Positions 24,875-35,107 of a DNA stretch of 64,000 bases are shown here, piece by piece. The notes under the pieces were generated by a model that saw only the letters and a program-made list of their open reading frames with translations, made no database searches and was not told the DNA's origin. Position 1 is the first letter of the stretch, and every line of letters begins with the position of its first letter. This DNA is from Mycosarcoma maydis (lineage: Eukaryota; Basidiomycota; Ustilaginomycetes; Ustilaginales). The stretch spans positions 124,001-188,000 of the forward strand of contig NC_026492.1 in NCBI RefSeq assembly GCF_000328475.2, read 5' to 3'. The translations under genes and the position numbers were made by a program.

Positions 24875-26053
24875 ATGAGGATCATCTCTGACGAACAAGT
24901 CAAGAGCCAGATCCTTGGACGTATCACGTTGTCGGCGTTGTTGCATTCGCAGGCGATCGCATTGCAGTGTCTGTTGACGTCGCAAGATTTGTCAAGTGGA
25001 CAAGTTGGAGCGCAATGTCCACCGAGATTAGCGTTACGTACGCCGATGCATACGCAGCTGTTGATGCCGGCACGAACAACGACGTCGGATAGCGTGATCA
25101 AGATTGTCTCTGTGCCGCTCGCCACAAGTCAAACTCGATCTGGCGTGATTGGTACCAATCTGGTTTTGGACGATGCAACAGCAAGCGTTTCTCATGTGGT
25201 GGGTTCAAGCTGCTTGACCGCGCTCAGGACGGCTGCTGGATCGTTGATCAGCTCGATCTTGGCGCTGGGTGATCAAAAGCACAAGGTGCATCAGTGTCTC
25301 GTCTTCGGAGACGGTGCGCAGGCGCTCTTTCACGTCTGGTTGCATCTGCGATATTTCACCAACTTGACTGATGTTGTCCTTGTCGTCGGTAATCACAGAC
25401 ACTTGACACTGGAGCAGCTCAAGCAAAAGGAGGACACGTTTCGCAACCAGCTGCGAGAGCTTTGCCAACTCTCTCCCGACCGTATCGCTTCGTGGCAGAT
25501 ACAATGCATCCATGCGCAAAACCAAGATCAACTCCAACAGGCGTTGCAACAGTCTACACTCGTGTTCACATGCACACCTTCGACTACGCCGCTCTTTGCA
25601 TACGAGTACCTTGGCGACCGTACACGCAAGCACATCTGTGCTGTGGGATCCTACACTGGACAAATGTGCGAGTTGCCGCGCGAGCTGGTTTTGGTAGCAT
25701 CCGAATCCAGCTGCGCGCTCATGGTCGATAGCATCGATGCATGCTGCCACGAAGCCGGCTGTTTGTTGCAAGCCATACCAGACACAGACCAGCTTAGACA
25801 GACGTGTGTGGAGCTGGCCAAGCTCGCACCTTTGGCCAACAGCGACCAAAACGACGCACAGAGCTATCTGGACCGTCTGGACAAGCTTGTCGCGCAGCAG
25901 AGCCATGCGTCGAAACACAATGCACATGCAATGCTGCACAGGAGCGTGGGCGTGAGCGTGTTCAAGTCGGTCGGCGTAGCGTTGCAAGATGTCGAGGTCA
26001 CCAAATTGGTGGTTAGTCTGGCGGGAGATGTGGGCACCGACGTCTCGTTTTAA
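24875..26053 (+). CDS. Ornithine cyclodeaminase / mu-crystallin family protein
   Basis: A 392-residue single-exon protein of the NAD(P)-dependent ornithine cyclodeaminase/mu-crystallin superfamily. The Rossmann motif reads VFGDGAQALFHVWLHLR at about residue 142, followed by a strand and charged residue (VVLVVGNHRH). Later parts have the family pattern of an S/T-C-T-P-S-T-T-P segment (about residue 230) and AVGSYTGQMCELP (about 258), matching the usual 'vGsh.p.m.E' region. Members reduce cyclic ketimines or convert ornithine to proline; sequence alone does not settle the substrate, so I give no gene name. The ATG at 24875 is the first in frame. It is followed on the same strand by the p24-like gene 490 bases on. 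Confidence 0.8.
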   Translation: MRIISDEQVKSQILGRITLSALLHSQAIALQCLLTSQDLSSGQVGAQCPPRLALRTPMHTQLLMPARTTTSDSVIKIVSVPLATSQTRSGVIGTNLVLDDATASVSHVVGSSCLTALRTAAGSLISSILALGDQKHKVHQCLVFGDGAQALFHVWLHLRYFTNLTDVVLVVGNHRHLTLEQLKQKEDTFRNQLRELCQLSPDRIASWQIQCIHAQNQDQLQQALQQSTLVFTCTPSTTPLFAYEYLGDRTRKHICAVGSYTGQMCELPRELVLVASESSCALMVDSIDACCHEAGCLLQAIPDTDQLRQTCVELAKLAPLANSDQNDAQSYLDRLDKLVAQQSHASKHNAHAMLHRSVGVSVFKSVGVALQDVEVTKLVVSLAGDVGTDVSF

Positions 26054-26544
26054 TGTAGCAATCCGATACCAAATCAATGTGTGCAGATGAACGCATGATG
26101 GGCATGTGAACTTGAGTGCAGGGCGTATGTGTCTGATAGCTCGCATTGTCAAGTCAGGCTTGAGTAGGCAGTGGTAGCTGGTGTACAGTGAAAATCGATT
26201 CGTGGTCGCTTTGGCTGGGTCACGGTCGCGAGTCTGAGTCTGGGCCGTGTTGGAGGGTGTGTGTTGGTCTTGGTTGCGAGAGACAACTCGACGCGTTTCT
26301 GCACGCAGTCACGAGATTCAGATGGGCTTGCGCATTTCGCTTTGCGCGATCGTGGTTTTCGCCACAAACACCTCGCGGCGCAGCACGGAACGGCTTACGC
26401 TTCGCTCATCCGACCACGCACCGCGCATTACGTATCACGCACGTGCACACTCTGGCTCGGTGTTTCTGCGCTCCGCACGTCGCAGTCTCTAGGTGGATTG
26501 CTCGACTCATCGCCAACGGCGGGCTCCGGATTCGGGCGTGCTCG
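26054..26544. other. Intergenic region between cyclodeaminase-like and p24-like genes
   Basis: About 490 bases. The downstream frame stays open back to 26188 but contains no ATG before 26545, so I treat this as promoter and leader. No repeat array of the period-7 family was seen here, unlike most other spacers. Confidence 0.55.
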
Positions 26545-27318
26545 ATGGAAACAGGTGCAAGAATGACAGAGCGAATCTCAGCGGCGACTGCGGATCCATC
26601 GTCTGCCACGACCGCAGCAGCATCAGCAGGAGCGGCTATCACGCCGATTACCGCAGCGATGCTGCGTGCGCATACGATCTCGTACGTGATCCATGGCAGC
26701 ACGCGCTCTGGTCCGTGTTGCGCGTCTTGCAAACCAGCGCTGGCGCGTCTGTCGGCGATTGTCGCGGATGTTTGCAAGCTAGCGTCGAATTCGAGCACCA
26801 AGTCGATACGTCAATTGCTGGATGACTGGCACCTGTACTCGCACCTGCTGGTACCGTCGATTGGTTCAAATGTACCACGGTGGTCGTGGGATGCACATCA
26901 ACAGGCGGCGTTGGTCATCTCGCAGCACACCGAGTTGCAAGAAGCACTCTCGGCGCTGCAGTCCATCTCGCTGCTCGTCAACGAGCGCAAACTTCTCGAT
27001 TCCGCCAAATCAATCGCTAGCGCTACGCATGTCTCGCTTCTCCAACACCTCCAACTCGTCCAACTCAACAACAAGCACAACCACGACCGTACACACTCTC
27101 GTCTCCTAGCTCTCGTCTCTGCCTGGTCCCACTACGTACGTCTCCTCCAACCCCCACCCCTGTTCTATGTCATCATAACTCATCCTTTCTCTCCATATGG
27201 CTGACAGACATCCACGCTCAGTCGCGCATTCACGTTGCTAGATGCCCAACTATGGCAGTTGGAACGCGACGTGTCTGCTATCGAACGCCAACGCGCCCCT
27301 GCCTCTCGCTCCTCTTGA
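26545..27318 (+). CDS. Small coiled-coil protein, candidate dynactin subunit p24 (DCTN3/Ldb18-like)
   Basis: Two exons: 26545-27135 and 27208-27318, with intron 27136-27207 (gtacgt...ctgacag), giving about 233 residues. Splicing is phase 0 and extends the frame to a natural TGA. The protein is mostly helical. The C-terminal half has the layout I associate with dynactin p24/DCTN3: helix 'LQEALSALQSISLLVNERK', then 'LLDSA', a long helix (LLQHLQLVQLNNKH), and a last helix ending LLDAQLWQLERDV, as in the human protein's ending around a W-E-L-L-x-Q-L-E segment. Dynactin p24 sits in the shoulder complex that supports dynein motor function. The match is by eye, with weak sequence identity, so this is a candidate only. 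An N-terminal CASC motif (about residue 54) is unexplained. Start could also be the Met six codons later. Confidence 0.55.
27136..27207 (+). other. Intron in the p24-like gene
   Basis: A 72-nt intron with gtacgt donor and ctgacag acceptor. Both flanks are phase 0, and removal adds 36 residues that complete the last helix. A nearer alternative acceptor (ctcag, 14 bases on) leads to a different frame and is not preferred. Confidence 0.7.
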
Positions 27319-27466
27319 CTTGCAAACACATGGTCGCTGAGTCGTCACTTGCAAATGATACCCTCAACAATGCACGAATACACTCCGCAGTTTGACTCAG
27401 CTTGGCGCGTCACAGATGCGTTCGATGGCGAAGAAGAAACACAGAGAGAGATTTACGATTAAGCGC

Positions 27467-28828
27467 TCAATCAGCAAGAGATGGGGTGGCGGTATCGCTC
27501 CTGGCTGTTGAAGTGGTATCGAGATCGGGATCGATCAAAGAGTACTGCTTCATCAAGATACACTCGCCGCCGTGTTCGAGGTCGATGGCGTAGCTGTAAA
27601 AGTAGCCTTCGCTCGTGACGACCATGACGTGCGGGGTGGTGCTGCTCAATGCTACGACGCTGCTGACGCCCTGAGAGGGTAATTTGAGAAACGCAAAGTC
27701 TCGACTTGGCTCCCACATTTCGGTCAAGCTGTTCGGCAGGTAGCCTCCGACGGAACCGGTGATACCTCGACCGAGAGCCATGCTTCTGCGTCGTAGCGTT
27801 CCACTGATGCCGTTTGACTTGGCCGCCTTGTGCTTTCCCATGAACGCTTCGTAGCCACCGCGAGTGGCGTTGGTGGTTGAACCGGGTGGTGACGAGCTAT
27901 CCGAGCTGCCATCGAACGAGTTCAACGACGGTGACTCGCCACCGTTGCTCGAACTCCTACCCTTGGCCCCGGCTCCTGCGCCACTCGAGAGCTTAAAGAT
28001 GTGCACCGTCTCGGTATCGGAGCTGACTGCCAACAACGTACTGACCGCGTTGAAGTTGAGACTGTAGATCCTCGCCGCATAACTTCCCCTTCGGAACTGA
28101 TGCAATTTCTGCGCGGCTGGGATGCTGAACACGCGTATCACGGTTCCCTTGTCGCTCGCGGTGGCAAGTAGCGTACCGGTTGCGTTCAAGGCTAGCGCTG
28201 AGATGGGCGTCTTGTGCGCTTGGATCACGTTGGTGACCGAGAGCGAGAGCAGGTCAAAGATCAGCACGTCGCCTGCTGTGGTATTCGCCTCGGCGCTGCT
28301 GGACGCGCCCGAGTTGGAAAAGGGACTCGTGGGGCTAGCCACAGGCGAAGGATACGCCAAAAAGCAGTTTTCAGACGACGGCGATAGTGCGCAGATGGCC
28401 ATGGGGTTCGGACTGGTCTCGATGGTATGTAACAACTTCATGTTGCTAATGTCATAGATGTAGATCTCTTGTTCCAACACCACCACCAAACGTCTTCGGT
28501 TGAGTTTGACGCCCAGGATAGCGGTGGGGAAGAGCAGCTCGCAGATTACCGATTGTCGTTTGGTGTTGACAATCTGTAAGCGACGTGGTGAAGCGTTGCT
28601 CTTGGGGTCGGTATCCGACGTTGCTACGAGCGCAACAAGCGATGTGCAGAAGAGCATCTCGACGAGCGATGTGGGGCCAGCATTGTTGGTGTATACGCGA
28701 CCGAACGGTTCGCAGTTGGTGATTGAGTAGCCATCGCGCGTGCCCACCGCGATGCACGAGTGGTCTTGGTTGAAGTTGACTGAAAGCAGAGCGTTGGACG
28801 ATTTGGTGGGGAGCGACGAGCTCGACAT
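27467..28828 (-). CDS. atg18: PROPPIN WD-repeat protein Atg18
   Basis: Binds PI3P and PI(3,5)P2 and acts in autophagosome formation, membrane retrieval from the vacuole and lipid transfer with Atg2. The protein is about 453 residues in one exon and folds as a seven-bladed propeller. The N terminus ([20 protein letters not shown] and onward, [10 protein letters not shown]) is typical. The phosphoinositide-binding FRRG motif is at about residues 243-246, within [17 protein letters not shown], right after blade 5 sequence [15 protein letters not shown] Ser/Gly-rich insertion follows (about 280-315). The ATG at 28828 (MSSSS) is the first true ATG; the upstream frame starts only with TTG. Convergent with the p24-like gene and divergent from atg10. 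Atg18 is favoured over its paralogue Hsv2 because of length and insert, but that choice is less certain than the family. Confidence 0.9.
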   Translation of the reverse strand: MSSSSLPTKSSNALLSVNFNQDHSCIAVGTRDGYSITNCEPFGRVYTNNAGPTSLVEMLFCTSLVALVATSDTDPKSNASPRRLQIVNTKRQSVICELLFPTAILGVKLNRRRLVVVLEQEIYIYDISNMKLLHTIETSPNPMAICALSPSSENCFLAYPSPVASPTSPFSNSGASSSAEANTTAGDVLIFDLLSLSVTNVIQAHKTPISALALNATGTLLATASDKGTVIRVFSIPAAQKLHQFRRGSYAARIYSLNFNAVSTLLAVSSDTETVHIFKLSSGAGAGAKGRSSSNGGESPSLNSFDGSSDSSSPPGSTTNATRGGYEAFMGKHKAAKSNGISGTLRRRSMALGRGITGSVGGYLPNSLTEMWEPSRDFAFLKLPSQGVSSVVALSSTTPHVMVVTSEGYFYSYAIDLEHGGECILMKQYSLIDPDLDTTSTARSDTATPSLAD

Positions 28829-29484
28829 GGCCGCGGACACGATGCGAGGCAAGCGACGCAAGCGATGCAAGTGACGCAAGCAGGACAAGCGGGAAAAGCG
28901 AGGCCAGAATACGTTGTCGTCCGTGGGTCAAAGCAGCCTTGGATGGTGGACCAGACGCGAATGATGGTGAAAAGTAGGATCGATGGAGCATGAGAGGGGA
29001 AACGAGTTGTGTAGCATTGGGCTCGTGCTCTGCGTCTCGCTTTCTCCACGAACACGCAATGGTGCACGCACCGCACCGCACAGCACACAACCGCCGCCAG
29101 ATCGTAGATCGTGAATCGTGAAACAAGTAATGCCCATCCATCCGATCGACGCTTTCACTCACAATTCTGAGACGCACCCTTTTGGTACAGTCACGAGTGG
29201 GTAAGCCTCAACACTCATGACTTGACGCTTGACTCTGGTGCATTCCTATGTTAGGTCTTGACACGTGACCAGCGGCATGCGCCTGGCTGAGTCAATATTA
29301 TATAATGAAATTCCGACCCTATGTCCCGATAATCTTCACGAACCACGAAGCGTGAATGATTCTTGAACAAATAAGAAAGAGTCCAGCACAGTGACGAGTG
29401 GTGAGTGGAGAATAGGTCGGCGTGGTTCACGGTTCATCAGTCGATCACGATGAAGGACGCGTTTGAGGGACCCACGATGCTGGG
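28829..29484. promoter_or_regulatory. Shared divergent promoter region of atg18 and atg10
   Basis: 656 bases separate the two start codons, and no other gene fits between them. A TATA-like stretch (atattatataatg) lies near 29297-29308, on the atg10 side. GTGAGTGG-type repeat units occur at 29395-29410. Joint regulation of the two autophagy genes is inference. Confidence 0.5.
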
Positions 29485-30333
29485 ATGAGTATCGTGATGA
29501 GCGAGGTGAACATGACGACAAGCGGGTGGTGTGCAACACGATGTGCAGATGGTGGAAGCGAGTCGGTACGGATCAGATATGAGGAATTCGAGGAGTACTG
29601 TCAGGCGTATTTGAAGAGACGAGATGAGGACATGGTGGAGGGTGAAGCGGGGCGGGATTTGTCGTGGCTGGCGTATTCGGGTGGGTGGAGATGGACGGGT
29701 GCGGTTATGGCGAATGGGACGAGATATGATTGTACAGCGGGAATGGAACGACGGTTTGGTGTGGTTGTTGATACCAAGCGGTTGATGGGGATGGATGGAG
29801 CGACTCTAGCGGACAGCGTCGTGGAGGACGATGGTGATGAAGCGCTGGATCGAGCAGATTGCTCGCAGACAGTCGTGCTTCATCAGTCCATCTTGTACTC
29901 TGCTACTTGGAAAGTTCCGGTCTTGTGGTTCAGCGCACACACTCGAGCTGGCGAACCACTGGGTGCCTCGGACCTGCTCAACTTGCGCATCATTCATCAC
30001 TCTGGCTCTCTCGACTCATCCCACCCATTCCTGCACCACGACACTCACTCACGCCCTCGCACCAACATGCATGATTCTCTCACAATTCATGATCCACCTG
30101 CTCCCATCTCGCTCGACCACTCGCCCTTTCCTCCTCTATCCATCTCGGACCATCCACGTACTTCACTCCCAAGCTTCTTCCTACATCCCTGCAACACCCA
30201 CACCGCCCTACACCTCTTGCTGTCAACCCCCCCCTCTTGTCAGCCTGACCCCAGCACGTCTCAGTGTCCATCCAGATACATGTGCGCCTTCGTTTCCCTT
30301 TGCGCTTCAGCTGTCGAGATGCGTGCATCATAA
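29485..30333 (+). CDS. atg10: Atg10, E2-like enzyme for Atg12-Atg5 conjugation
   Basis: E2-like enzyme that transfers Atg12 from Atg7 to Atg5 in autophagy. It has 282 residues in one exon. Family landmarks in order: an N-terminal FEEYCQ segment, GWRWTG, the core VLHQSILYSATWKVPVLWF with AGEPLGASDLL (the Atg3/Atg10 'hiVYspsYqVPvLyf' region), and the catalytic motif FLHPCNT with the active cysteine at about residue 236. The end, YMCAFVSLCASAVEM, lines up with the family's 'Y..sWlslvG.aVgl'. A Pro/His/Ser-rich linker (about 175-230) separates core and active site. The linker is unusual but needs no intron to keep the frame. The HPC motif and length point to Atg10 and not Atg3, which is larger and has a different context. 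Confidence 0.85.
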   Translation: MSIVMSEVNMTTSGWCATRCADGGSESVRIRYEEFEEYCQAYLKRRDEDMVEGEAGRDLSWLAYSGGWRWTGAVMANGTRYDCTAGMERRFGVVVDTKRLMGMDGATLADSVVEDDGDEALDRADCSQTVVLHQSILYSATWKVPVLWFSAHTRAGEPLGASDLLNLRIIHHSGSLDSSHPFLHHDTHSRPRTNMHDSLTIHDPPAPISLDHSPFPPLSISDHPRTSLPSFFLHPCNTHTALHLLLSTPPSCQPDPSTSQCPSRYMCAFVSLCASAVEMRAS

Positions 30334-30482
30334 GTATCGCTCGCACCGTTCACATGTCAGTCGATCTCTTGCTGCTCCACTGCCACCCTGTTGGTCCAAC
30401 CAAGCTCATGTGATGACAATTGTCTAGTGTGCATTGGTTCTTGTGCGAGTGCTAAAAATACAGTCGTCAGTGGTTCACATCG

Positions 30483-33400
30483 CTACCTGGACTCGGTGAG
30501 CTGCGGATACACATCGGCTGGCGTAGTGCCGAACAATTTGGTGAGGTCCTTTCTTCTGGCATTGAGCTTTGCTTGTAGGGGAGAAGGGATAGAGCTGACC
30601 GAGTCCGAGTCGGCGTCGTCCGAGTCGTCGTCAGAGAGGTGGATGAAAGATTCTAGTTTTCGTTCCTGCTGATGGTGAGCATTTGATGGTGCACGGCTGG
30701 GCGATTGAAACGTGCTGGCAGCGAGCGCTTCCAGTGTCATGTCGGAAGCAGCAGTGATGATGGGTTCCCGCTCGGGCTCGACGCCTGTAATGGAGCTGAG
30801 CATCTTGCGGAAACCCATGCTGGAACGCGACCTTTGCGGCTGAGCGGGTAGCAACGTCGTACGTGAACGCGCATCACGTTGCGAAGACGTCGAGGACTGC
30901 GTCGACGTAGATGTGAGCGACGTCAGGCTCGGTCGACGTAGATCGAGCGACGGACGCTTGCTTACGATGCGCTCCTTCCATGCCGAAGGCATCTCTGGTG
31001 GTACAATCGAATGACGTGCCGTGGTGGATGTCTTGCGAATCTTGCCCAGCAGAGGCAGTGATGATTCTGAAGTCTTGCGTTCTACCTTGGTAGAGTCAGA
31101 GCCAGAGCCAGAGCCAGAGCCAGAGCCAGTACTGCATGTATCGTCCTTGCTACTGTTGGATGGCGATCGTCCAAAGCGTCCCGAGAGCTTACTTTTCAGC
31201 GTCGCAGAAGACTTGACTGCTGCCGAATTGGCAACAAACGCCGCAGTAGCAGAGAGCATGGTGGGAACATCCGACTCGATCCCTAGCCGTTTGCGTGCTG
31301 CTGGATACACGGGAATCTCTTCGTCCTTGGCCACGACCACGTTGACTGCGAGCTCGGAACTGGGACTGGGACTGGGAGGAACGATCTCACCCAGACCGGG
31401 AAGGAACATGCTTCCGTCTTTGTTGTGAACGCGACTGTGCAGCGGCACGGGTTCAACGCGCACTTCGCTCTGCATACGAGGATCAGCAACGACGCTGCTG
31501 ACGTTGGCGGTGGTCATCCAGTCACCGAGCAGACGTTGCGGGAATTCTTCTTTGAGCTGCAACTCTTTGGGAGCTGCTGCAACTGAAGCGTCGAGGCTGT
31601 CTAAACGTGCTGGTGGTTGTGGTCGTTGGCCACCTTCCTTGCGACGGCGTCGTCGTACCGACTCTTTCGATGAGCGAGGCTTGTGTGTCGCAGCCACTGC
31701 TTCAGCGGGCAAAGGGGGTAATGGCGTCGACTTCAAACGCGTCACATCGCTGGGTTGTCTGGTAGCATCCGCTCCCTGAGCTGGCGGAGCAGCTTGACGC
31801 TCTTGTTGAGCAACGACTGGCAAAGAGATTGAGTGCATCCTCAATGGGCTACGAGGTGGCTTGGCGGGCGCCTTTTCGAGTTGGTGGCTGCAATAGCTGC
31901 TGGCGACCGAGGATCTACGAGTGCTGCCGATCGTATTGGTCGATGAAGCGCATCGCTGCAAACCTGGCGCAGCGAGGTGTGCGTTAAAGAGCAGACTAGA
32001 TGCGTGCGAACCGATCGAGAGGTCGGTCGAGACCGTCGAGTCATTTGACAAGTAGCTAGCAGCCGAAGCACGACGTTCACCGTTGAGCTCGAGGTTGTAG
32101 TCGGCGGTTCCGTGACCCATATCGGCCATGGGACTCACCGAACAGTCGTAGCTGTCGTCGCCAAAGAGTTGTGAGATGTCGGACTGGGTTGCGCTAAAGT
32201 CGCCGTTGGATCCGGCGGATCGTAGCGATCTGAATTCGGCGGCACAAGCGGCCACGACGAGACTGCTCCTGCGACGAGGAGGGGCGAGCGACGGAGCAGG
32301 TTGACCAAGCTGTCGGTTCTTGGCAGCAAATGCGGCAGCAGCGGCAGCGGCAGCGCGATCGTGCGACAGGGTGTTGAGCGTTGCAACGCAGGCCTCGTGC
32401 ATGGCGACTTGCTCGAGCAGCGAATCGGCCGACTTGTGCTCGTTAGCGTTGATGATAGCGTCATTGGCAGGAAGCTGAAGCGAGGTATTGTGAATACCCA
32501 AGCNNNNNNNNNNNNNNNNNNNNNNNNNNNNNNNNNNNNNNNNNNNNNNNNNNNNNNNNNNNNNNNNNNNNNNNNNNNNNNNNNNNNNNNNNNNNNNNNN
32601 NNNCGTCTTCGGAGAGACGGGTGAGACCTGAAAGGAGCTATGTGGCTGCTGATGGGCCAGTGTGGGCTTGGATGTGGCGGTGAGAGGACGGATGGTTTCC
32701 TGAGAGGGACACAATCGGAGCTGCGCCTTTTCCTCAGTGATGCTGTGCATGAGCACGGAGCTAGCCCGAGCTCGACGCACTGGATGCGCTAGCGACTTGG
32801 TACGTCGACGGGTTGCATCAAGCTCAGCGGTGAGCAGCTCGATCTCAGCAAAGGACGAGGTGCGAATGGTGGGAGGCGAGGCGACACTGTTGACGTTGCA
32901 CGTTGGCTCTTGGCTGACAAAGGGGTCAATGACGCTGACGTCGCTGCGTGCACGTCGATGGAGGGGGGTCGAGATGCTGATTCTGCGAGCGTGCTTGATG
33001 ACGGCTTGCGAATCTGACACACGGTGGCGCGGAGAAAAGGGCGCTGGTTTGGTAGAGGAAGCGGATGCATCGCAAGGTAGAACGACAGACGACCATGGTC
33101 TGGACAAAGAGGGCTGTGTAGATAGATATGGCTCTGACTGTGGCTCTGGCTTGGCACGCGTTTGGGTGAGAGCTGGCTTTGTGGTGGGAGACAGGGCAGC
33201 GGTGGATCCGAATTGAAAAGCTTTGGCACGATCGGCGACGCTGAGGCTAGAGACCATGGAGCTGCGCTTAGCTGAAGTTTTGGCTGACATGTTGCGGGTG
33301 TGCAAGGACGTGACGCGGGATTGATAAGCGGTTTTGGGGGTGAGTTCTAGTGAAGCTGGTGTATCGAGCGAGGTGGTGGACAGACTGTGGTGGCAAGGCG

Positions 33401-33785
33401 GTAGCGAGCAGGCCGAGGCCAAGTGGCACTGGGATGCAGACGAGACGGTGAGGGTTGTTTTGGTGAGGGAAGACGATCGTGGTCGAAGGGATGGCTGGGG
33501 TAAAAGGTCGAGAGTAGGGGTACGTCTTTTACGGATGCTTGCGATGCGCGCCGAGGAGGGGATTGTGGATTGTGCAGTGGGGTTTATAGGCAGACAGAAA
33601 GCGGGTTGGGAAGAGAGTGATGTGATTGGGAATGTTTTGAAGCTGGTGCAGGCACTGGTCGAAGAGGTGTGTGAATGTGTGCTGGCGAGAGGTGCCGAGT
33701 GCGAGCTTGAGGAGGCAGAACTTTTCAGCGACAAAGCATGAGAAAAGGTTATGGTATGCTGGTCAGAACAGTTAGGATTCGACAT
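30483..33785 (-). CDS. Large Ser-rich protein of unknown function, interrupted by a gap
   Basis: I do not recognise this gene. From the ATG at 33785 it runs about 1100 residues including a 100-N gap at 32504-32603; because that gap has unknown length, the frame across it is only apparent, but composition on both sides matches. The protein is Ser/Thr/Pro/Arg-rich with no clear domain, many R-R-x-S sites (possible basophilic kinase targets, for example RRRSSLVV, RRASAAS, RRRRRKEGG) and an Ala run. The C terminus has RKMLSSITG and the acidic segment HLSDDDSDDADSDSVSS followed by LQAKLNARRKDLTKLFGTTP, the most conserved-looking part. It could be a regulatory scaffold or a cell-polarity factor; that is speculation. 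Confidence 0.7.
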   Translation of the reverse strand: MSNPNCSDQHTITFSHALSLKSSASSSSHSAPLASTHSHTSSTSACTSFKTFPITSLSSQPAFCLPINPTAQSTIPSSARIASIRKRRTPTLDLLPQPSLRPRSSSLTKTTLTVSSASQCHLASACSLPPCHHSLSTTSLDTPASLELTPKTAYQSRVTSLHTRNMSAKTSAKRSSMVSSLSVADRAKAFQFGSTAALSPTTKPALTQTRAKPEPQSEPYLSTQPSLSRPWSSVVLPCDASASSTKPAPFSPRHRVSDSQAVIKHARRISISTPLHRRARSDVSVIDPFVSQEPTCNVNSVASPPTIRTSSFAEIELLTAELDATRRRTKSLAHPVRRARASSVLMHSITEEKAQLRLCPSQETIRPLTATSKPTLAHQQPHSSFQVSPVSPKTXXXXXXXXXXXXXXXXXXXXXXXXXXXXXXXXXXLGIHNTSLQLPANDAIINANEHKSADSLLEQVAMHEACVATLNTLSHDRAAAAAAAAFAAKNRQLGQPAPSLAPPRRRSSLVVAACAAEFRSLRSAGSNGDFSATQSDISQLFGDDSYDCSVSPMADMGHGTADYNLELNGERRASAASYLSNDSTVSTDLSIGSHASSLLFNAHLAAPGLQRCASSTNTIGSTRRSSVASSYCSHQLEKAPAKPPRSPLRMHSISLPVVAQQERQAAPPAQGADATRQPSDVTRLKSTPLPPLPAEAVAATHKPRSSKESVRRRRRKEGGQRPQPPARLDSLDASVAAAPKELQLKEEFPQRLLGDWMTTANVSSVVADPRMQSEVRVEPVPLHSRVHNKDGSMFLPGLGEIVPPSPSPSSELAVNVVVAKDEEIPVYPAARKRLGIESDVPTMLSATAAFVANSAAVKSSATLKSKLSGRFGRSPSNSSKDDTCSTGSGSGSGSGSDSTKVERKTSESSLPLLGKIRKTSTTARHSIVPPEMPSAWKERIVSKRPSLDLRRPSLTSLTSTSTQSSTSSQRDARSRTTLLPAQPQRSRSSMGFRKMLSSITGVEPEREPIITAASDMTLEALAASTFQSPSRAPSNAHHQQERKLESFIHLSDDDSDDADSDSVSSIPSPLQAKLNARRKDLTKLFGTTPADVYPQLTESR
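31096..31131 (-). repeat. Coding hexanucleotide repeat (Ser-Gly)
   Basis: Repeated agagcc on the plus strand encodes a Ser-Gly tract in the unknown Ser-rich protein. Likely length-variable. Confidence 0.7.
32504..32603. other. Assembly gap of 100 N
   Basis: Exactly 100 N inside the Ser-rich minus-strand gene. The true length is unknown, so residues and possibly an intron may be missing. Confidence 0.98.
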
Positions 33786-34129
33786 GGTTTGAGAAGCGAG
33801 AGCATGCGTCACGAGCAAGTGCTAGAGAAGTGGGGCCCAAGACCAACGATGCTAGATGTATGTAGCGTACAAGCTATTGAGGACGGGTGCGAGTCGCGGT
33901 TATCTTTCAAGAAAAAGTGGAAGCGAGCGTTGAAAGTGGGAAATCAACGTGATACGAGGCCCGAGAGTAGCAAGCAGCCGACGTGCACTGGTCGCTCTTC
34001 AACACGATACCAAGCAAGCACAGGAGGGCTAGAGAGGACCGAGCTGTGAGCTGTGTAGCCACTGAAGCTATCGATCGAGAAGCCAAGTGGTGGCGGTGGG
34101 TAGTAGTCGTAGTAGGAGTACGAGTAGCA

Positions 34130-34205
34130 GCGAAAGCGAAAGCGAAAGCGAAACAAAAGCGGGGAGGGGAGGAGAGGGGAGCGGAGCGGAGCGGAGCGGA
34201 GCGGA
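34130..34205. repeat. Two adjacent short repeats, (gcgaaa)n and (gcgga)n
   Basis: Four gcgaaa units at 34130-34155 and five perfect gcgga units at 34181-34205, separated by a G-rich stretch. The two units resemble each other and may derive from one purine-rich tract. Confidence 0.85.
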
Positions 34206-34408
34206 TACGAAAGGAGCAAGACGGCGGTCTCTACACAGGCAGCCAAGCGCTGGTAGCTTTACCAGATCCTTGGTATAGATACTTGGTACATGGCGCTGCA
34301 CAGGTGGCAAGGCTTGCCAAAGATGACATGTCTCGGCTCTGGTTGGAGATGCAACACACGCCATGAGAAGAGTAGCCGTCTTTGGCGGGTTTCAGCCTGG
34401 CTTCGGGG

Positions 34409-34436
34409 CGTCGCAGCGTCGCAGCGTCGCAGCGTC
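34409..34436. repeat. 8-nt repeat cgtcgcag
   Basis: About 3.5 perfect copies in tandem. No associated coding frame. Confidence 0.85.
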
Positions 34437-35060
34437 GTGGCTCGAAAGGCTCGTGGGCTGTTAACCAGCACCAAGGGTCGCTGATGTCCGAGGCGGGCAA
34501 CGCAGAGGCACGGCGAGCATGAAAGAGAAGAGCAGCAACAGACCTCTCTGTCGAGTATCAAAGATGGCTAGGCTAAGCACGCCATTGATAAAACACCAAC
34601 GATGCTGCTAATACTGATCCATCCTGATGCTGATGCTAATGCTGATCTTGTGCGTATGGGATATACGGACCAACCAAGTTTTGACGTCCGTGGTCCGGTG
34701 GCGTGGGCAAATTTGGACAGTTTGAGAGCAACCAAATTCTAAATCGCCGCCCAAAAAGCGCTTTGGCTTCACGAATCACGAATCGAGGCGCATTGTGCAG
34801 CACGCGTCAGGCAGTCGCGGCGCACGTCGCTTTGGCATTCAACCGTGCTGGCGCGCACCTTCGGACAGGTGACGGACTCTGAATCGGTCCGTCAACTGTA
34901 CAACTGACGAGTGACGAGTAACGAGAGCTGGCTTCTGCCAAGCTGAAACCAACACCCGTCCCTGTCACCGCACGACTTGGATCGCCGAATGACCCGATCT
35001 GTCTCCCGATTCAAACGCCCGCTGGATCGAGTCTCGACTTTGTACATGGTTGCTATCGTT

Positions 35061-35107
35061 GCTCTGCACCGCTCTGCACTGCTCTGCACTGCTCTGCACT
35101 GCTCTGC
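35061..35107. repeat. 10-nt repeat gctctgcact
   Basis: Five copies, the first with one substitution and the last truncated. A similar CAGAGCAG-type sequence, its reverse complement in spirit, recurs at 49056-49106. Confidence 0.9.
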
